Shown: positions 46,943 to 55,922, counted from the first letter of the stretch. The stretch: 64,000 nt of DNA from CALDTK01 sp963837005 (GCA_963837005.1 CAWIMC010000018.1:62001-126000), one strand, 5' to 3'. The notes: generated by a model not told the origin, from the sequence alone. Made by a program: numbers and translations.

Positions 46943-46975
46943 TTTGGCAGCTAACGAAAATGATCCTTACTTTTG
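46943..46975 (+). promoter_or_regulatory. Candidate Bacteroidota promoter TTTG-N21-TACTTTTG
   Basis: TTTG at 46943-46946 and TACTTTTG at 46968-46975, the -33 and -7 boxes of the phylum with a 21-base spacer. It drives a stretch with no open frame, followed by a terminator. Confidence 0.6.
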
Positions 46976-47219
46976 CCCCCGTAACCTGACGCAGGTGGTT
47001 CCGCTACGCACTCGCGACAGGGGTACCCCCAAAGTCTCCCCGACCTTCGTGGTCAGGCACACCCCTCCATAAAACTGCGCTCACGCACCTACCTAAAGCC
47101 TTAGGCCTTGGGCGGTCCGTATCCTGACGGATGCTCGCTTCGAGAGCCGTCGGTAGTCAACGATTCACTTCTGGGAATCGGAAGTCTTGGTCCCTACGGG
47201 GGCCAGGGCTTCTTTTTTT
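46976..47219 (+). ncRNA. Candidate structured non-coding RNA of about 240 bases
   Basis: The 314-base gap between birA and cinA has a promoter, a folded middle and an intrinsic terminator. The 5' end GCCCCCGTA (46975-46983) pairs exactly with TACGGGGGC (47195-47203); the stem continues ACC with GGT and GAC with GTC, so the ends close a large structure. Inside are hairpins such as GACC-TTCGT-GGTC and TCCGT-ATCCTG-ACGGA. The closed-end shape and length recall 6S RNA, but I cannot confirm that. SRP RNA and tmRNA signature sequences are absent. A cinA leader is the alternative. Confidence 0.5.
47189..47219 (+). terminator. Intrinsic terminator of the candidate RNA
   Basis: GGTCCC-TACG-GGGGCC (one G-T pair) followed by seven Ts at 47213-47219, only 16 bases before the cinA start. 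The same bases can instead form the long closing stem with the RNA 5' end. Confidence 0.6.
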
Positions 47220-47235
47220 GGGGCACCTTCGCCCG

Positions 47236-48483
47236 ATGCGCGCACGCTTACTAACGATCGGTGATGAGTTGTTGATCGGCCAGGTCGTCGACACCAATGC
47301 CGCCTGGATTGGGGCCACCCTCGACGAGTTTGGCATTCGGCTCGTCGGCAAGGCAACCGTCGGCGACGAACAGTCCGAGATCGCGGGGGCACTTGCGCAG
47401 GCCGCCCGTGACGCGGAGGTCGTCTTTCTTACCGGCGGGCTCGGCCCCACCAACGACGATCGCACGCTGGCGAGTTTGGCCGCTTATGCCGGTGTGGGCC
47501 TCACGCTTCACGAAGAGTCCTGGGTGCGGATTCAGTACATCTTCAGTGACATCATTCGCCGCCCGATGACCGGCGACCAGCGCAGTCAGGCGATGCTTCC
47601 GACGGGTGCTGAGGCGCTCCTCAATAGCCTCGGCACGGCCCCGGGAGTCTGGCTCGAGCACGGCGGCGTCATCTTTGTCGCGACGCCGGGCGTACCGCGG
47701 GAGATGAAGGCCTTACTGAAGGAGGAAATCATCCCGCGGCTTCTGCAGCGCCTTTCGGCAAAACCCGCCAAGCGCTTTACGATCCACACCGCGGACATGG
47801 GCGAGACCGAACTTTCGACCGCGATCGAGGACATCGAAACCGGTCTCGGACCGAACTCCCGCATCGCCTACCTCCCCTCGCTCGGAACCGTACGTCTGCG
47901 GATCAATGTCGAGGGCGACGACGAAACTGCCGTCGAAACTGAACTGGAAGAACTCCGCCGTCGAATCGTGGCGCGGATCAAACCCGAAGCCATCTTCGGG
48001 TACGGCGACACGGACCTCGTCGGCGCACTCCACGAGCGTCTCCTAGTACGAGGCCTAACCGTAGGCACCGCGGAGAGCTGCACCGGCGGACGGATGGCGG
48101 CCAAACTCACCGCCCGCGCTGGGGCCTCGGCGGTGTTTATGGGCTCGGTGGTCGCGTACGACAATGCTGTCAAGACGAAACTCTTAGGCGTGCCCGAAGC
48201 CATCCTCGCCGAGCACGGCGCGGTAAGCGAGCCCGTCGTCGAACAGATGGTGCGTGGCGCAATACGGCTGCTCGGCTGCGATGTCGCTATCGCCAGCAGC
48301 GGCATCGCCGGACCGACAGGAGGGACACCCGACAAACCCGTGGGCACGATCTGGATCGCGGCCGGGGACGAGCACAGGGTCGTCACGCGCCGCCTAACGC
48401 TCGGACGCGACCGCGCAAGCAACATCGAGCGCACCGCGACGGCGGGCTTCGATCTGCTCCGTCGGTTCTTGCTAAAGGCCTAG
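47236..48483 (+). CDS. cinA: CinA-like protein (competence/damage-inducible, NMN deamidase domain)
   Basis: 415 residues from the ATG at 47236, which starts MRARLLTIGDELLIGQVVDT as in the family; a longer open frame upstream overlaps the RNA candidate. The N-terminal molybdopterin-binding-like domain (FLTGGLGPTNDDRTLASLA) is followed by the C-terminal PncC domain (VGTAESCTGGRMAAKLTARA, SSGIAGPTGGTPDKPVGTIW). CinA proteins remove the amide from NMN and repair damaged pyridine nucleotides; in some bacteria they are linked to transformation. Confidence 0.93.
   Translation: MRARLLTIGDELLIGQVVDTNAAWIGATLDEFGIRLVGKATVGDEQSEIAGALAQAARDAEVVFLTGGLGPTNDDRTLASLAAYAGVGLTLHEESWVRIQYIFSDIIRRPMTGDQRSQAMLPTGAEALLNSLGTAPGVWLEHGGVIFVATPGVPREMKALLKEEIIPRLLQRLSAKPAKRFTIHTADMGETELSTAIEDIETGLGPNSRIAYLPSLGTVRLRINVEGDDETAVETELEELRRRIVARIKPEAIFGYGDTDLVGALHERLLVRGLTVGTAESCTGGRMAAKLTARAGASAVFMGSVVAYDNAVKTKLLGVPEAILAEHGAVSEPVVEQMVRGAIRLLGCDVAIASSGIAGPTGGTPDKPVGTIWIAAGDEHRVVTRRLTLGRDRASNIERTATAGFDLLRRFLLKA
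47750..47764 (-). repeat. GTTTT-hairpin element, copy 35
   Basis: Stem GCC/GGC, loop GAAA. Read as L-S-A-K-P, a third codon phase compared with copies 1 and 15 of identical sequence. Confidence 0.9.
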
Positions 48484-48531
48484 TTTTGCGCCGCCCTTCC
48501 TTGCCTACCAAATCCGTCCGACCCCGTCCGC

Positions 48532-49920
48532 ATGCCCGCCGTAGAACTAATCATGCCCAAGATGGGCGAAAGCATCATCGAGGCGACCATCCTGTCGTGG
48601 AGCAAAGCCGTCGGTGACGCCGTGGAGGTCGACGAGACCGTTCTCGAGATCGCGACCGATAAAGTCGACTCCGAAGTGCCCTCACCGGTCGCGGGTGTCC
48701 TTACCGAAATCCGTTTCGAGGTAGACGCCGTTGTCCCCGTAGGTCAGGTGATCGCCGTCATTACTACCGACGGCGGGGCTTCCGCCAAATCCGCTGGCAT
48801 TGGCACTGACGTCGTCGTTGGCGCACCGCCCGAAAGCGACCGTCTGCAGGGCACCTCGACGTCTGAATCCCTTGCCGAGGTAGCCGTCTCGCAGGAGGTT
48901 TTGACGAAAGTCGAAGCCCCCCTACAAGCCGCCCAGGAGCTAATGAACAGCGCGGATAGCGGACCGGTAGCTCGCATCGGCGACGACGGACGGTTTTACT
49001 CCCCGCTCGTCCGACGGATCGCCTCCGAGGAAAACATCTCAAAAGCCGAACTCGAGTCCATCGCCGGCAGCGGGCACGAGGGCCGCGTCAATAAACAAGA
49101 TGTCGTCGCCTACCTCGCGCAGCGACAGGCCCGACCGGCAACGGTTGCGCAAGCCCCGCAGCCTGCCGCTGCATCGGCACCAAAAGCCGTCGCTCCACAT
49201 ATCGCGATGCCCGGCGATGAGATCGTCGAGATGGACCGCATGCGGCGCCTCATCGCCGACCACATGGTGATGTCGGTGCAGACGAGTCCACACGTGACGA
49301 GCTTCGTGGAGGCCGACGTCACCAACCTTTGGCGCTGGCGCGAGGCACAGAAGTCCAACTTCCAGCGGACGCACGGCGAGAAGATCACCTTCACGCCCAT
49401 CTTCGTGGAGGCTGTCGTGCGCGCGATTCAGGATTTCCCGATGATCAATGTAACCGTCAACGGCACCCAAATCGTGCGGCGACGGCAAATTAACATCGGC
49501 CTCGCCGCGGCGCTCCCGACCGGCAACCTTATCGTACCGGTTATTAAGGAGGCCAACCTCCTCAGCCTCCCAGGCCTCACGCGGGCCGTCAACGACCTCG
49601 CTGGCCGGGCCCGCGCCAACAAACTCAAGGCCGAGGACATCCAAGGCGGCACGTTTACCGTGACCAACGTGGGTACATTCGGCAACGTGATGGGGACGCC
49701 GATCATTAATCAGCCGCAGGTGGCCATCCTCGCCACCGGTGCCATCCGTAAGCGTCCTGCGGTGCTCGAAACCCCCGATGGGGACGTGATCGCGATACGC
49801 CACATGATGTTCCTCTCGTTGAGCTACGATCACCGCGTGGTCGACGGCTTCCTCGGCGGGAGCTTCCTACGACGGGTCGCCGACTACCTCGAGGCCTTCG
49901 ACCCAAACCGCAGCGTCTAG
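48532..49920 (+). CDS. Dihydrolipoamide acyltransferase, E2 of a 2-oxo acid dehydrogenase complex
   Basis: 462 residues. Lipoyl domain with Lys44 in IATDKVDSEVPSP; a linker; a peripheral-subunit-binding domain (YSPLVRRIASEENISKAELE, GSGHEGRVNKQDVVAYL); a second linker rich in Ala and Pro; and the catalytic domain with SYDHRVVDGFLGG, whose His is the active base. The complex oxidises pyruvate or branched-chain 2-oxo acids to acyl-CoA. Residues near the active site resemble branched-chain E2 more than pyruvate E2, but this is not certain. E1 and E3 genes are not adjacent. Confidence 0.9.
   Translation: MPAVELIMPKMGESIIEATILSWSKAVGDAVEVDETVLEIATDKVDSEVPSPVAGVLTEIRFEVDAVVPVGQVIAVITTDGGASAKSAGIGTDVVVGAPPESDRLQGTSTSESLAEVAVSQEVLTKVEAPLQAAQELMNSADSGPVARIGDDGRFYSPLVRRIASEENISKAELESIAGSGHEGRVNKQDVVAYLAQRQARPATVAQAPQPAAASAPKAVAPHIAMPGDEIVEMDRMRRLIADHMVMSVQTSPHVTSFVEADVTNLWRWREAQKSNFQRTHGEKITFTPIFVEAVVRAIQDFPMINVTVNGTQIVRRRQINIGLAAALPTGNLIVPVIKEANLLSLPGLTRAVNDLAGRARANKLKAEDIQGGTFTVTNVGTFGNVMGTPIINQPQVAILATGAIRKRPAVLETPDGDVIAIRHMMFLSLSYDHRVVDGFLGGSFLRRVADYLEAFDPNRSV
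48898..48912 (+). repeat. GTTTT-hairpin element, copy 36
   Basis: Stem GAC/GTC, loop GAAA, a compensated variant. In the interdomain linker, read as V-L-T-K-V. Confidence 0.82.
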
Positions 49921-49922
49921 TT

Positions 49923-52166
49923 TTGAAGTACGTCCTCCCCGCCATACTGCTCGTTTGGAGCGCCCTCGCCCTCGCGCCGGTGTCGGCTGCCGCGCAGGGC
50001 AACATCAAGACCTACAAGCGCAACGGGCTCGACTACCACGAGGCCGGGCGATTCGCGAACGCCGTCGAGGCGCTCGTGGTGTACCGCCGCTACGAACCCG
50101 ACGACGACGAGGTCTGGTACCCGCTGGCCACCAGCCACTACAACCTCAACCAGCTGGCGGAGGCGCGTACTCTCCTGGAAGGTTTGCTGCGTGCGAAAGG
50201 CAAAGCCGACCCGGAGGTCTACCTGACGCTCGCCGAAATCGAGCACCACGAGAAGAATTACGAAGCTGCCGCGACGCGCTACAAGGAGTTTCTCCGGTAC
50301 GCCGGCCCAAAACACCCCTCCTACGCGAAGATCGTAGACGAGGTCCGCCGCGTGGGCAACGCTCTTCGGATGGGTCCGAGCACCGGGACGATGGCCGCCT
50401 ACTCAGAGAACATAGGCGTGGGAATCAACACGACCGGCGATGAGTTTCACCCCGTACTGAGTCCCACCTACGAAGACCGCCTCTACTTCTCGAGCCTCCG
50501 CGAAGGCAACACGGGCGGTCGCCGCACGCCCGAAGGGCTCCCCTCACCCACGGGCACGCTCTCTAGCGACATGTTCGCAGTCCAGTTCGACGACGGGCGG
50601 TGGGGCGAGGGTCAGCGGATGTCGGCCCTGCTCAACGGACCTGACAACGAAGAGATCCTCGATTTCGCCGCCGATGGCCAGGTGCTGCTGTTTCTGAAGG
50701 GTCCGACGAGTTACAGCGGCGACATCCACGTAGACACCTTCCGCGCGAAGGCCGAAGAGCGCAGCCTCTACAGCCCCATCTGGACGGACCACCCGATGCT
50801 TCCACGCAACGGCGACAAGGACGCGATCTTCTATCGCGACAGCATCCTCCTTTTCGCGAGCGCACGGCCGGGCGGCTACGGCGGAATGGACCTCTACCTT
50901 ACGATCCGCCGGGCGGGGATGTGGACGGTACCGAAAAACCTTGGTCCGGAGATCAACACGGCCTACGACGAGCGCAGTCCCTTCCTCGCGAACAACGGTC
51001 GGACCTTGTTTTACTCCAGCAACCGGGTTGACCTGTCGGTGGGGGGCTACGACGTGTTCCGCTCGGTATTCGACGATCGAAGTGTTGCTTGGGGACCGGC
51101 GGAGAATGCCGGGCTCTCGATCAACGGTGCCGGCGACGAGATGCATTTTCGGCTGTCGGCAAGTGGCCTCGAAGGGTTTTACGACTCCGACCTGAAGACG
51201 GCGAGCAAGGGAGGGCGCGACCTGTTTGTTGCTTACTTCAAAGACCGCCAACGCGAGCAGCAAATGACAAGCCGTCCGCTCACCTTCCTACAGGTGCTCG
51301 AAGCGGCGCAACGCGATGCGGCTGTGGCCACCATGACCCCTGGCTTTCTGATCGACGACCAGGGCCTCGTCAAGTTGCCGCCCCCGCCGAAGGACGCAGA
51401 CAAGATCCCCGTGACGCTGACGCTCTCGCCTCTCAATTACGGCCGTGACGATAACGTGGTGACGCCGGCCAACCTCCAGAAGGCAGCTCCAGTCATACAA
51501 TTTTTAGAACAGTACCCCGCCTCGCGAGTCGTAATCACGGCCCACAGTGACGAGGGCGATCCGGATCGGTTCCGGATCTACTTTGGGATAAAGCGCGCCG
51601 AACGTTTTGCGGCCTACCTCCGGGAGCGGGGCGTAGCCGCTGATCGAATCCAACTGATAAGCGTTGGCTCGGCGTACGCGCTCGCGGCCAACGACTACAA
51701 CGGACAGGAGAATCCGCAGGGGCAGAAGCTCAACCGACGCCTCGAGCTACAGGTGGTGCCAGGACCGGACTACCTCCTGAGCCGCAACTTCGACGACCCT
51801 AAGGTGCCCGATTTCATCGCCGTGCAAGCCTATAAGACCTATCGAGACCTACAACGCGGCTCGGCGTTCCGTATCGAGGTGGCAACTCTCGGGCAGATGT
51901 ACGACAACGAGACCTACCTGCGGCAAGCAGCACCCGTCGTCACCTCCCCTGGGGAGGGTGATGTCTACCACTACGAACTCGGGTCGTTTGCAACTTATCG
52001 TTCCGCAGAAGCTTTGGCGAAAGAACTGCGTGGGAAGAGCTTCCCGGAGGCGAAAGTGGTCGCTTATTTTGATGGTCTACGGCTCGGGCCACGCGACTTA
52101 GCCACCTTTGCGGCCGTCGACGCGGAGATCAGTGCCATGCTCGGCGCTCAATCGCAGGGAGAATGA
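49923..52166 (+). CDS. OmpA-family protein with TPR and WD40-like propeller
   Basis: 747 residues from a TTG at 49923, three bases after the E2 stop; signal peptide KYVLPAILLVWSALALAPVS. TPRs (YHEAGRFANAVEALVVYRRY) come first, then a PD40-type propeller (YEDRLYFSSLREGNTGGR, LFYSSNRVDLSVGGYDVF), then an OmpA peptidoglycan-binding domain (VVITAHSDEGDPDRFRIYFG, IKRAERFAAYLRERGV) and a SPOR-like end. This architecture resembles PorE-type proteins that tether the type IX apparatus to peptidoglycan; that role is inference. Overlaps the next gene by 4 bases. Confidence 0.82.
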   Translation: MKYVLPAILLVWSALALAPVSAAAQGNIKTYKRNGLDYHEAGRFANAVEALVVYRRYEPDDDEVWYPLATSHYNLNQLAEARTLLEGLLRAKGKADPEVYLTLAEIEHHEKNYEAAATRYKEFLRYAGPKHPSYAKIVDEVRRVGNALRMGPSTGTMAAYSENIGVGINTTGDEFHPVLSPTYEDRLYFSSLREGNTGGRRTPEGLPSPTGTLSSDMFAVQFDDGRWGEGQRMSALLNGPDNEEILDFAADGQVLLFLKGPTSYSGDIHVDTFRAKAEERSLYSPIWTDHPMLPRNGDKDAIFYRDSILLFASARPGGYGGMDLYLTIRRAGMWTVPKNLGPEINTAYDERSPFLANNGRTLFYSSNRVDLSVGGYDVFRSVFDDRSVAWGPAENAGLSINGAGDEMHFRLSASGLEGFYDSDLKTASKGGRDLFVAYFKDRQREQQMTSRPLTFLQVLEAAQRDAAVATMTPGFLIDDQGLVKLPPPPKDADKIPVTLTLSPLNYGRDDNVVTPANLQKAAPVIQFLEQYPASRVVITAHSDEGDPDRFRIYFGIKRAERFAAYLRERGVAADRIQLISVGSAYALAANDYNGQENPQGQKLNRRLELQVVPGPDYLLSRNFDDPKVPDFIAVQAYKTYRDLQRGSAFRIEVATLGQMYDNETYLRQAAPVVTSPGEGDVYHYELGSFATYRSAEALAKELRGKSFPEAKVVAYFDGLRLGPRDLATFAAVDAEISAMLGAQSQGE

Positions 52167-52762
52167 GTGACCTTCGCGCCAAGGGGCCCATTGTAGAAGT
52201 TAAGCGTATGAATGCTATTTCCTTCCTGCGGGAGAGTTTGCGGAATTTCAAGACCGTCGGTACGGTAACGCAATCCTCGCCCGCGCTGTGCAAGGGAGCC
52301 ATTAAGCAAGTCGACTTCGTGGAGGCCCGGCACCTCATCGAACTCGGTGCGGGCGACGGCGTGATTACAAAGCATATTCTAGCTGCTATGCACCCGGAGG
52401 CTCGCCTTATGGCCTTCGAGGTTAATCCATTGTTCTGTGCACAACTGCGGGCGCTCGATGATGAGCGCCTAGTGGTGGTCGAAGACTCGGCCGAGCATAT
52501 GAAGCGCCATTTGCGGGACAACGAGTTTGCCGAGATCGACGCGGTGGTGAGCGCCATCCCGTTTGTTAATCTTCCGAAGGCGCTCGCCGACTCGATCGTG
52601 AACCTTTGTCGCGACGTGTTGCGCGTCGGTGGGCCGTTTAGCCAGGTGCACTACAGCCTCATCCGCAAGAAGGCCTATGCGGCCATCTTCGGTAACGTCA
52701 AGGTGGATTTTATCGCGATGAATGTGCCGCCGGCCTTCGTGCTGACGAGTCGGAAGAAGTAG
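52163..52762 (+). CDS. SAM-dependent methyltransferase, phospholipid/KsgA-like type
   Basis: 199 residues if started at the coupled ATG (ATGA overlap); an internal ATG at 52208 (MNAISFLRESLRNFKTVGTV) may be the true start. AdoMet-binding motif HLIELGAGDGVITKHIL, then LMAFEVNPLFCAQL and DAVVSAIPFVNLPK, as in the phosphatidylethanolamine methyltransferase/rRNA dimethylase-like group (TQSSPALCKGAI is the usual beginning). The substrate is uncertain. Confidence 0.8.
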   Translation: MSDLRAKGPIVEVKRMNAISFLRESLRNFKTVGTVTQSSPALCKGAIKQVDFVEARHLIELGAGDGVITKHILAAMHPEARLMAFEVNPLFCAQLRALDDERLVVVEDSAEHMKRHLRDNEFAEIDAVVSAIPFVNLPKALADSIVNLCRDVLRVGGPFSQVHYSLIRKKAYAAIFGNVKVDFIAMNVPPAFVLTSRKK

Positions 52763-52798
52763 GGCAAGACCTGAATCGATTGAGGTTTACGTCTTGCA

Positions 52799-53644
52799 TC
52801 ATAATAGATGTATAGCCTGCGCGACAGGCTCGCCCACGGCGTAGCCGAGGAAATATCCTCCGCCCCCAGCTCCACACAGCTTGAGGTAGGCGCTGTCCTG
52901 TGCTAAGTATTTCTTCCACTGCTCACGTACGGGCTCCGGTACTAACCAGCCGAGGTGCGCTAGTTGTAAGCTCGAAAGTTCCCGTAATTTCTGCAACCAC
53001 TCGGTCGACGGTTGAGGCTCGAAGCCAGCAATTAATCCTGCATTGAGGGCCAGCGCTGGCGCGAGGTAGTTTTGGCGAAAGCCCTCCTCTTTACAGCTTA
53101 CGCCAAAACGCGCAATGGCTGCCTTGCCAGCTTTGGGTCGTGCGGAGTCGAGCAAAAACCATTTGTCCAAGTTGACGGCATCCGTAGCGAGCGCCGCGAC
53201 GCCTCCGTTGCTGAGCACATGCACAGGGCGCTTCAAGTAGCAGACGAGCGGGTCGAGACCGGAGCTGCGACCATGAAAGAAACTCTCGAGCTGCCCGAGG
53301 CGAGCACGCAATGCGCTGAGATCATCGGTCTGGGCTCTCGACCGCGTGAATCGCTCGTACACCATCGCCGTCAAAGCCCCACTCGAGCCCAGCCCGTAGT
53401 TCTGTGGGATGGTGCTCGTCACCGCGAGCCGAGGCGCTGCTAGACTGAAGCTCGCGACGTCAAACCAATCGGCTAGCGCGTCCTGCGTTTTGGCGAAAGC
53501 CGCCCACTTTTCGAACGGCATGGCCGCAGCACACGCGCCGGTTTCGATCCACTTTGCGCCGAACTTCCACAGGGGCACCGCCAGCGCCTCCCCGCCGTGC
53601 AACACGGTATGCTCGCCGAAGAGCAAGAGCTTGGCCGGGGTCAT
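52799..53644 (-). CDS. GHMP kinase, mevalonate kinase-like
   Basis: 281 residues from the ATG at 53644 (MTPAKLLLFGEHTVLHGGEA); an open extension to 53740 overlaps pyrD. The substrate motif KLLLFGEHTVLHGG, the ATP loop NYGLGSSGALTA and a C-terminal KLCGAGGGGYFLGY are the three GHMP motifs in order. This would phosphorylate mevalonate or a similar small molecule in isoprenoid synthesis; other pathway genes are not in view. Three hairpin elements lie in or beside the gene. Confidence 0.83.
   Translation of the reverse strand: MTPAKLLLFGEHTVLHGGEALAVPLWKFGAKWIETGACAAAMPFEKWAAFAKTQDALADWFDVASFSLAAPRLAVTSTIPQNYGLGSSGALTAMVYERFTRSRAQTDDLSALRARLGQLESFFHGRSSGLDPLVCYLKRPVHVLSNGGVAALATDAVNLDKWFLLDSARPKAGKAAIARFGVSCKEEGFRQNYLAPALALNAGLIAGFEPQPSTEWLQKLRELSSLQLAHLGWLVPEPVREQWKKYLAQDSAYLKLCGAGGGGYFLGYAVGEPVAQAIHLL
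53069..53083 (+). repeat. GTTTT-hairpin element, copy 37
   Basis: Stem GGC/GCC, loop GAAA. Antisense to the kinase, which reads G-F-R-Q-N. Faces copy 38 across 11 bases. Confidence 0.9.
53095..53109 (-). repeat. GTTTT-hairpin element, copy 38
   Basis: Stem GGC/GCT, loop GTAA, the only GTAA loop. Read as R-F-G-V-S on the kinase strand. Confidence 0.75.
53487..53501 (+). repeat. GTTTT-hairpin element, copy 39
   Basis: Stem GGC/GCC, loop GAAA. Antisense to the kinase, which reads A-F-A-K-T. Confidence 0.9.
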
Positions 53645-53654
53645 ACAGTCCGTA

Positions 53655-53669
53655 GTTTTGGCGCAAGCT
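53655..53669 (+). repeat. GTTTT-hairpin element, copy 40
   Basis: Stem GGC/GCT, loop GCAA. In the 39-base space between the divergent GHMP kinase and pyrD starts. Confidence 0.82.
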
Positions 53670-53683
53670 AAGCCCCGCCTCCC

Positions 53684-54721
53684 GTGTACCACCTCCTCAA
53701 GCCCGCCCTGTTCCGTATCGACCCCGAACGCGCACACCACCTCACCATGACCGGATTTCGGGCGACGAGCCTGTTCGGGCCGCTCGCGACGGCGGCAACG
53801 GCTAGTTGGCGCGTCCAGGATCCGCGTTTGGTCCGTACGGTGTTCGGGCTACGATTCAGCAATCCCGTCGGCCTGGCCGCTGGCTTCGACAAAGACGGCG
53901 TGTATTACCCGCTGATGGCCAAGCTCGGCTTTGGCAGCGTCGAGTTAGGGACGGTCACCCCGCGACCTCAAGCCGGCAACGCCAAGCCGCGCCTCTTTCG
54001 CCTGCCCGCCGACCGGGCGCTCATCAATCGGATGGGCTTCAACAACGCTGGCGTCGATGCCCTGGCTCGCAACCTCGAGCGCACGCCCCGCCCGAATGAC
54101 CTCGTCATCGGCGGCAACATCGGCAAGAACACGGACACCCCCAACGAGGACGCGACCAGCGACTACCTCACCTGCCTGAAGCGCCTCGGTGATCTGGTGG
54201 ACTACTTCGCCGTCAACGTGAGTTCACCCAATACGCCGGGCCTGCGCAGCCTGCAGGCGCGCGAGCCTCTGACACGGCTGTTGTCAGAGCTACAGGCCGC
54301 TAATCAAAGCTTCGCTACCCCACGGCCGATGCTCCTTAAAATTGCTCCCGACCTCAGCGACGGGGAGATCGCCGACATCGTCGAGATTGCCATGGAGACA
54401 GGTTTGGCAGGCATCATTGCCACCAACACGACCACGGCGCGCGTCCCTTTGACGGCTTCCGCCAAAACCGTCGACGCCATTGGTGCCGGGGGTCTCAGTG
54501 GCGCCCCGGTGTTCGAGCACTCGACTGAGGTGCTGCGCAAGCTCCGTGCTCAACTCCCAGAGGACATCGAGGTGGTGGGCGTGGGCGGCATCGTAGACGC
54601 GGCAACGGCGATGGCCAAGTTCGACGCCGGTGCGCGGCTCGTGCAACTCTACAGCGGCATGGTCTACGCCGGTCCGAGCCTCCCGGCCGACATCAACCGC
54701 GCGGTATTACGAAGTCTCTGA
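53684..54721 (+). CDS. pyrD: Dihydroorotate dehydrogenase (quinone), class 2
   Basis: 345 residues from a GTG at 53684. The N-terminal membrane-associating helices (MYHLLKPALFRIDPERAHHL) mark class 2. FMN and substrate sites: GLAAGFDKDGVYYPL, NRMGFNNAG, the catalytic Ser in VNVSSPNTPGLR, and GVGGIVDAATAMAKF with LVQLYSGMVY. It oxidises dihydroorotate to orotate in pyrimidine synthesis, passing electrons to menaquinone, in line with the mqnC gene further on. Confidence 0.95.
   Translation: MYHLLKPALFRIDPERAHHLTMTGFRATSLFGPLATAATASWRVQDPRLVRTVFGLRFSNPVGLAAGFDKDGVYYPLMAKLGFGSVELGTVTPRPQAGNAKPRLFRLPADRALINRMGFNNAGVDALARNLERTPRPNDLVIGGNIGKNTDTPNEDATSDYLTCLKRLGDLVDYFAVNVSSPNTPGLRSLQAREPLTRLLSELQAANQSFATPRPMLLKIAPDLSDGEIADIVEIAMETGLAGIIATNTTTARVPLTASAKTVDAIGAGGLSGAPVFEHSTEVLRKLRAQLPEDIEVVGVGGIVDAATAMAKFDAGARLVQLYSGMVYAGPSLPADINRAVLRSL
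54454..54468 (-). repeat. GTTTT-hairpin element, copy 41
   Basis: Stem GGC/GCC, loop GGAA. Read as A-S-A-K-T. Confidence 0.88.
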
Positions 54722-54972
54722 ATGTGAGTCCGGTGGCACGTTTGTTGGATCTCTAGCCGCGAACACACACACACGACCAGATCGAGCGATTCCCCTCCCG
54801 CCGACTGGACACTACTCGCGACTGCCCCTAAAGCAGTTGCCGCAAGCGAAACTATATGGGAGGGGAGCCGACGATCGTCCTGCGCGACTTTAGATTCTAC
54901 GTGATAACGATGTGCATCGGCATGTTCGTAAAGCTGACGCTGGAAGGGTACCCTTAGAGAATTTTCGATGGC

Positions 54973-55830
54973 CTACGCTTTCATCATCTTCAAGCTCAAA
55001 TCGACGCTTTGCGCCGAGTGCGTCAACGCTCCCGAGCTGATGTAATCGACGCCCGCCTCGGCGATCTCGCGGACAGAGTCTAGCGTAACGCCCCCGCTGG
55101 CCTCGGCCTCGAAACGACCGTCAATCCGCTTGACGGCGGTGCGGAGCTTGTTGATCTCGAAGTTGTCGAGCATGATTCGACGGACGCCCCCGATCTCGAG
55201 GACAGTGGCCAACTCTTCGAGATTGCGGACCTCGACGGTGATGTCCAGGTCGAGGTCTTTTTCTTTCAGGAATCGGTGGACGCCTTCGATGGCCTCCTTC
55301 ATGCCGCCCGCGCCATCGACGTGGTTGTCCTTAATCATGATCCAGTCGTAGAGACCGATGCGGTAGTTCTCCGCGCCGCCCACTTTCACGGCGTACTTCT
55401 CGAGGAAGCGCATGCCGGGGGTCGTCTTGCGGGTGTCGAGCACGATCGCCTTGGTGCCTTCGACGGCCTTGGCGAAAGTCCGACTCAGGTGCGCGATGCC
55501 GCTGAGGCGCTGCATGGTGTTGAGCGCAAGGCGCTCGCCAGCGAGAATGGTGCGGATCGGACCTTCGACCCGGAAGGCGACCTGGCCGGGGTCGATGTCG
55601 GTGCCCTCGTCGATGAGTTGCTCGATGACGCAGCTGGCGTCGAGGTAGTTGAAGATCGCTCTGGCGACGGGGACACCGCACAGGACGCCGTGGCCTTTGA
55701 CGAGGAGTCGGGCGCGACCGCGTTTGTCGGCCGGGATGGTGGCCTGGCTGGTGTAATCGCCCGGGCCAATGTCCTCGGCGAGGTTGAGGCGGATGTAGTC
55801 TTGGAGCAGGTGGGTGTCGATTTGGGGCAC
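54973..55830 (-). CDS. nadC: Nicotinate-nucleotide pyrophosphorylase (quinolinate phosphoribosyltransferase)
   Basis: 285 residues, usual length. Family landmarks are LNLAEDIGPGDYTS, RLALNTMQRLSGIAHLSRTF, VLDTRKTTPGMRFLEKYAVK, GGAENYRIGLYDWIMIKDNH and EVEVRNLEE-type strands leading to the EASGGVTLDSVREIAEAGVD phosphate site. It makes nicotinate mononucleotide from quinolinate in NAD synthesis. No nadA or nadB is adjacent. Confidence 0.95.
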   Translation of the reverse strand: MPQIDTHLLQDYIRLNLAEDIGPGDYTSQATIPADKRGRARLLVKGHGVLCGVPVARAIFNYLDASCVIEQLIDEGTDIDPGQVAFRVEGPIRTILAGERLALNTMQRLSGIAHLSRTFAKAVEGTKAIVLDTRKTTPGMRFLEKYAVKVGGAENYRIGLYDWIMIKDNHVDGAGGMKEAIEGVHRFLKEKDLDLDITVEVRNLEELATVLEIGGVRRIMLDNFEINKLRTAVKRIDGRFEAEASGGVTLDSVREIAEAGVDYISSGALTHSAQSVDLSLKMMKA

Positions 55831-55841
55831 GGGCGGGATTT

Positions 55842-55875
55842 TTCACCACAAGGGCACTGAGAGCACAGGGGGCCG
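55842..55875. repeat. Degenerate CACAGAGG-type words
   Basis: CACCACAAGGGCACTGAG, then AGCACAGGGGGCCGC, similar in style to 10241-10276, in the leader shared by nadC and the methyltransferase gene. Confidence 0.4.
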
Positions 55876-55922
55876 CAGAGCTAGGGCCGAGGCAAGGTAG
55901 GGCTGCTTACCTTTCGTCCCGC

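Noticed and set aside
46976..47235. The RNA candidate as SRP RNA or tmRNA
   Set aside because: The SRP helix 8 sequence and the tRNA-like end of tmRNA are absent.
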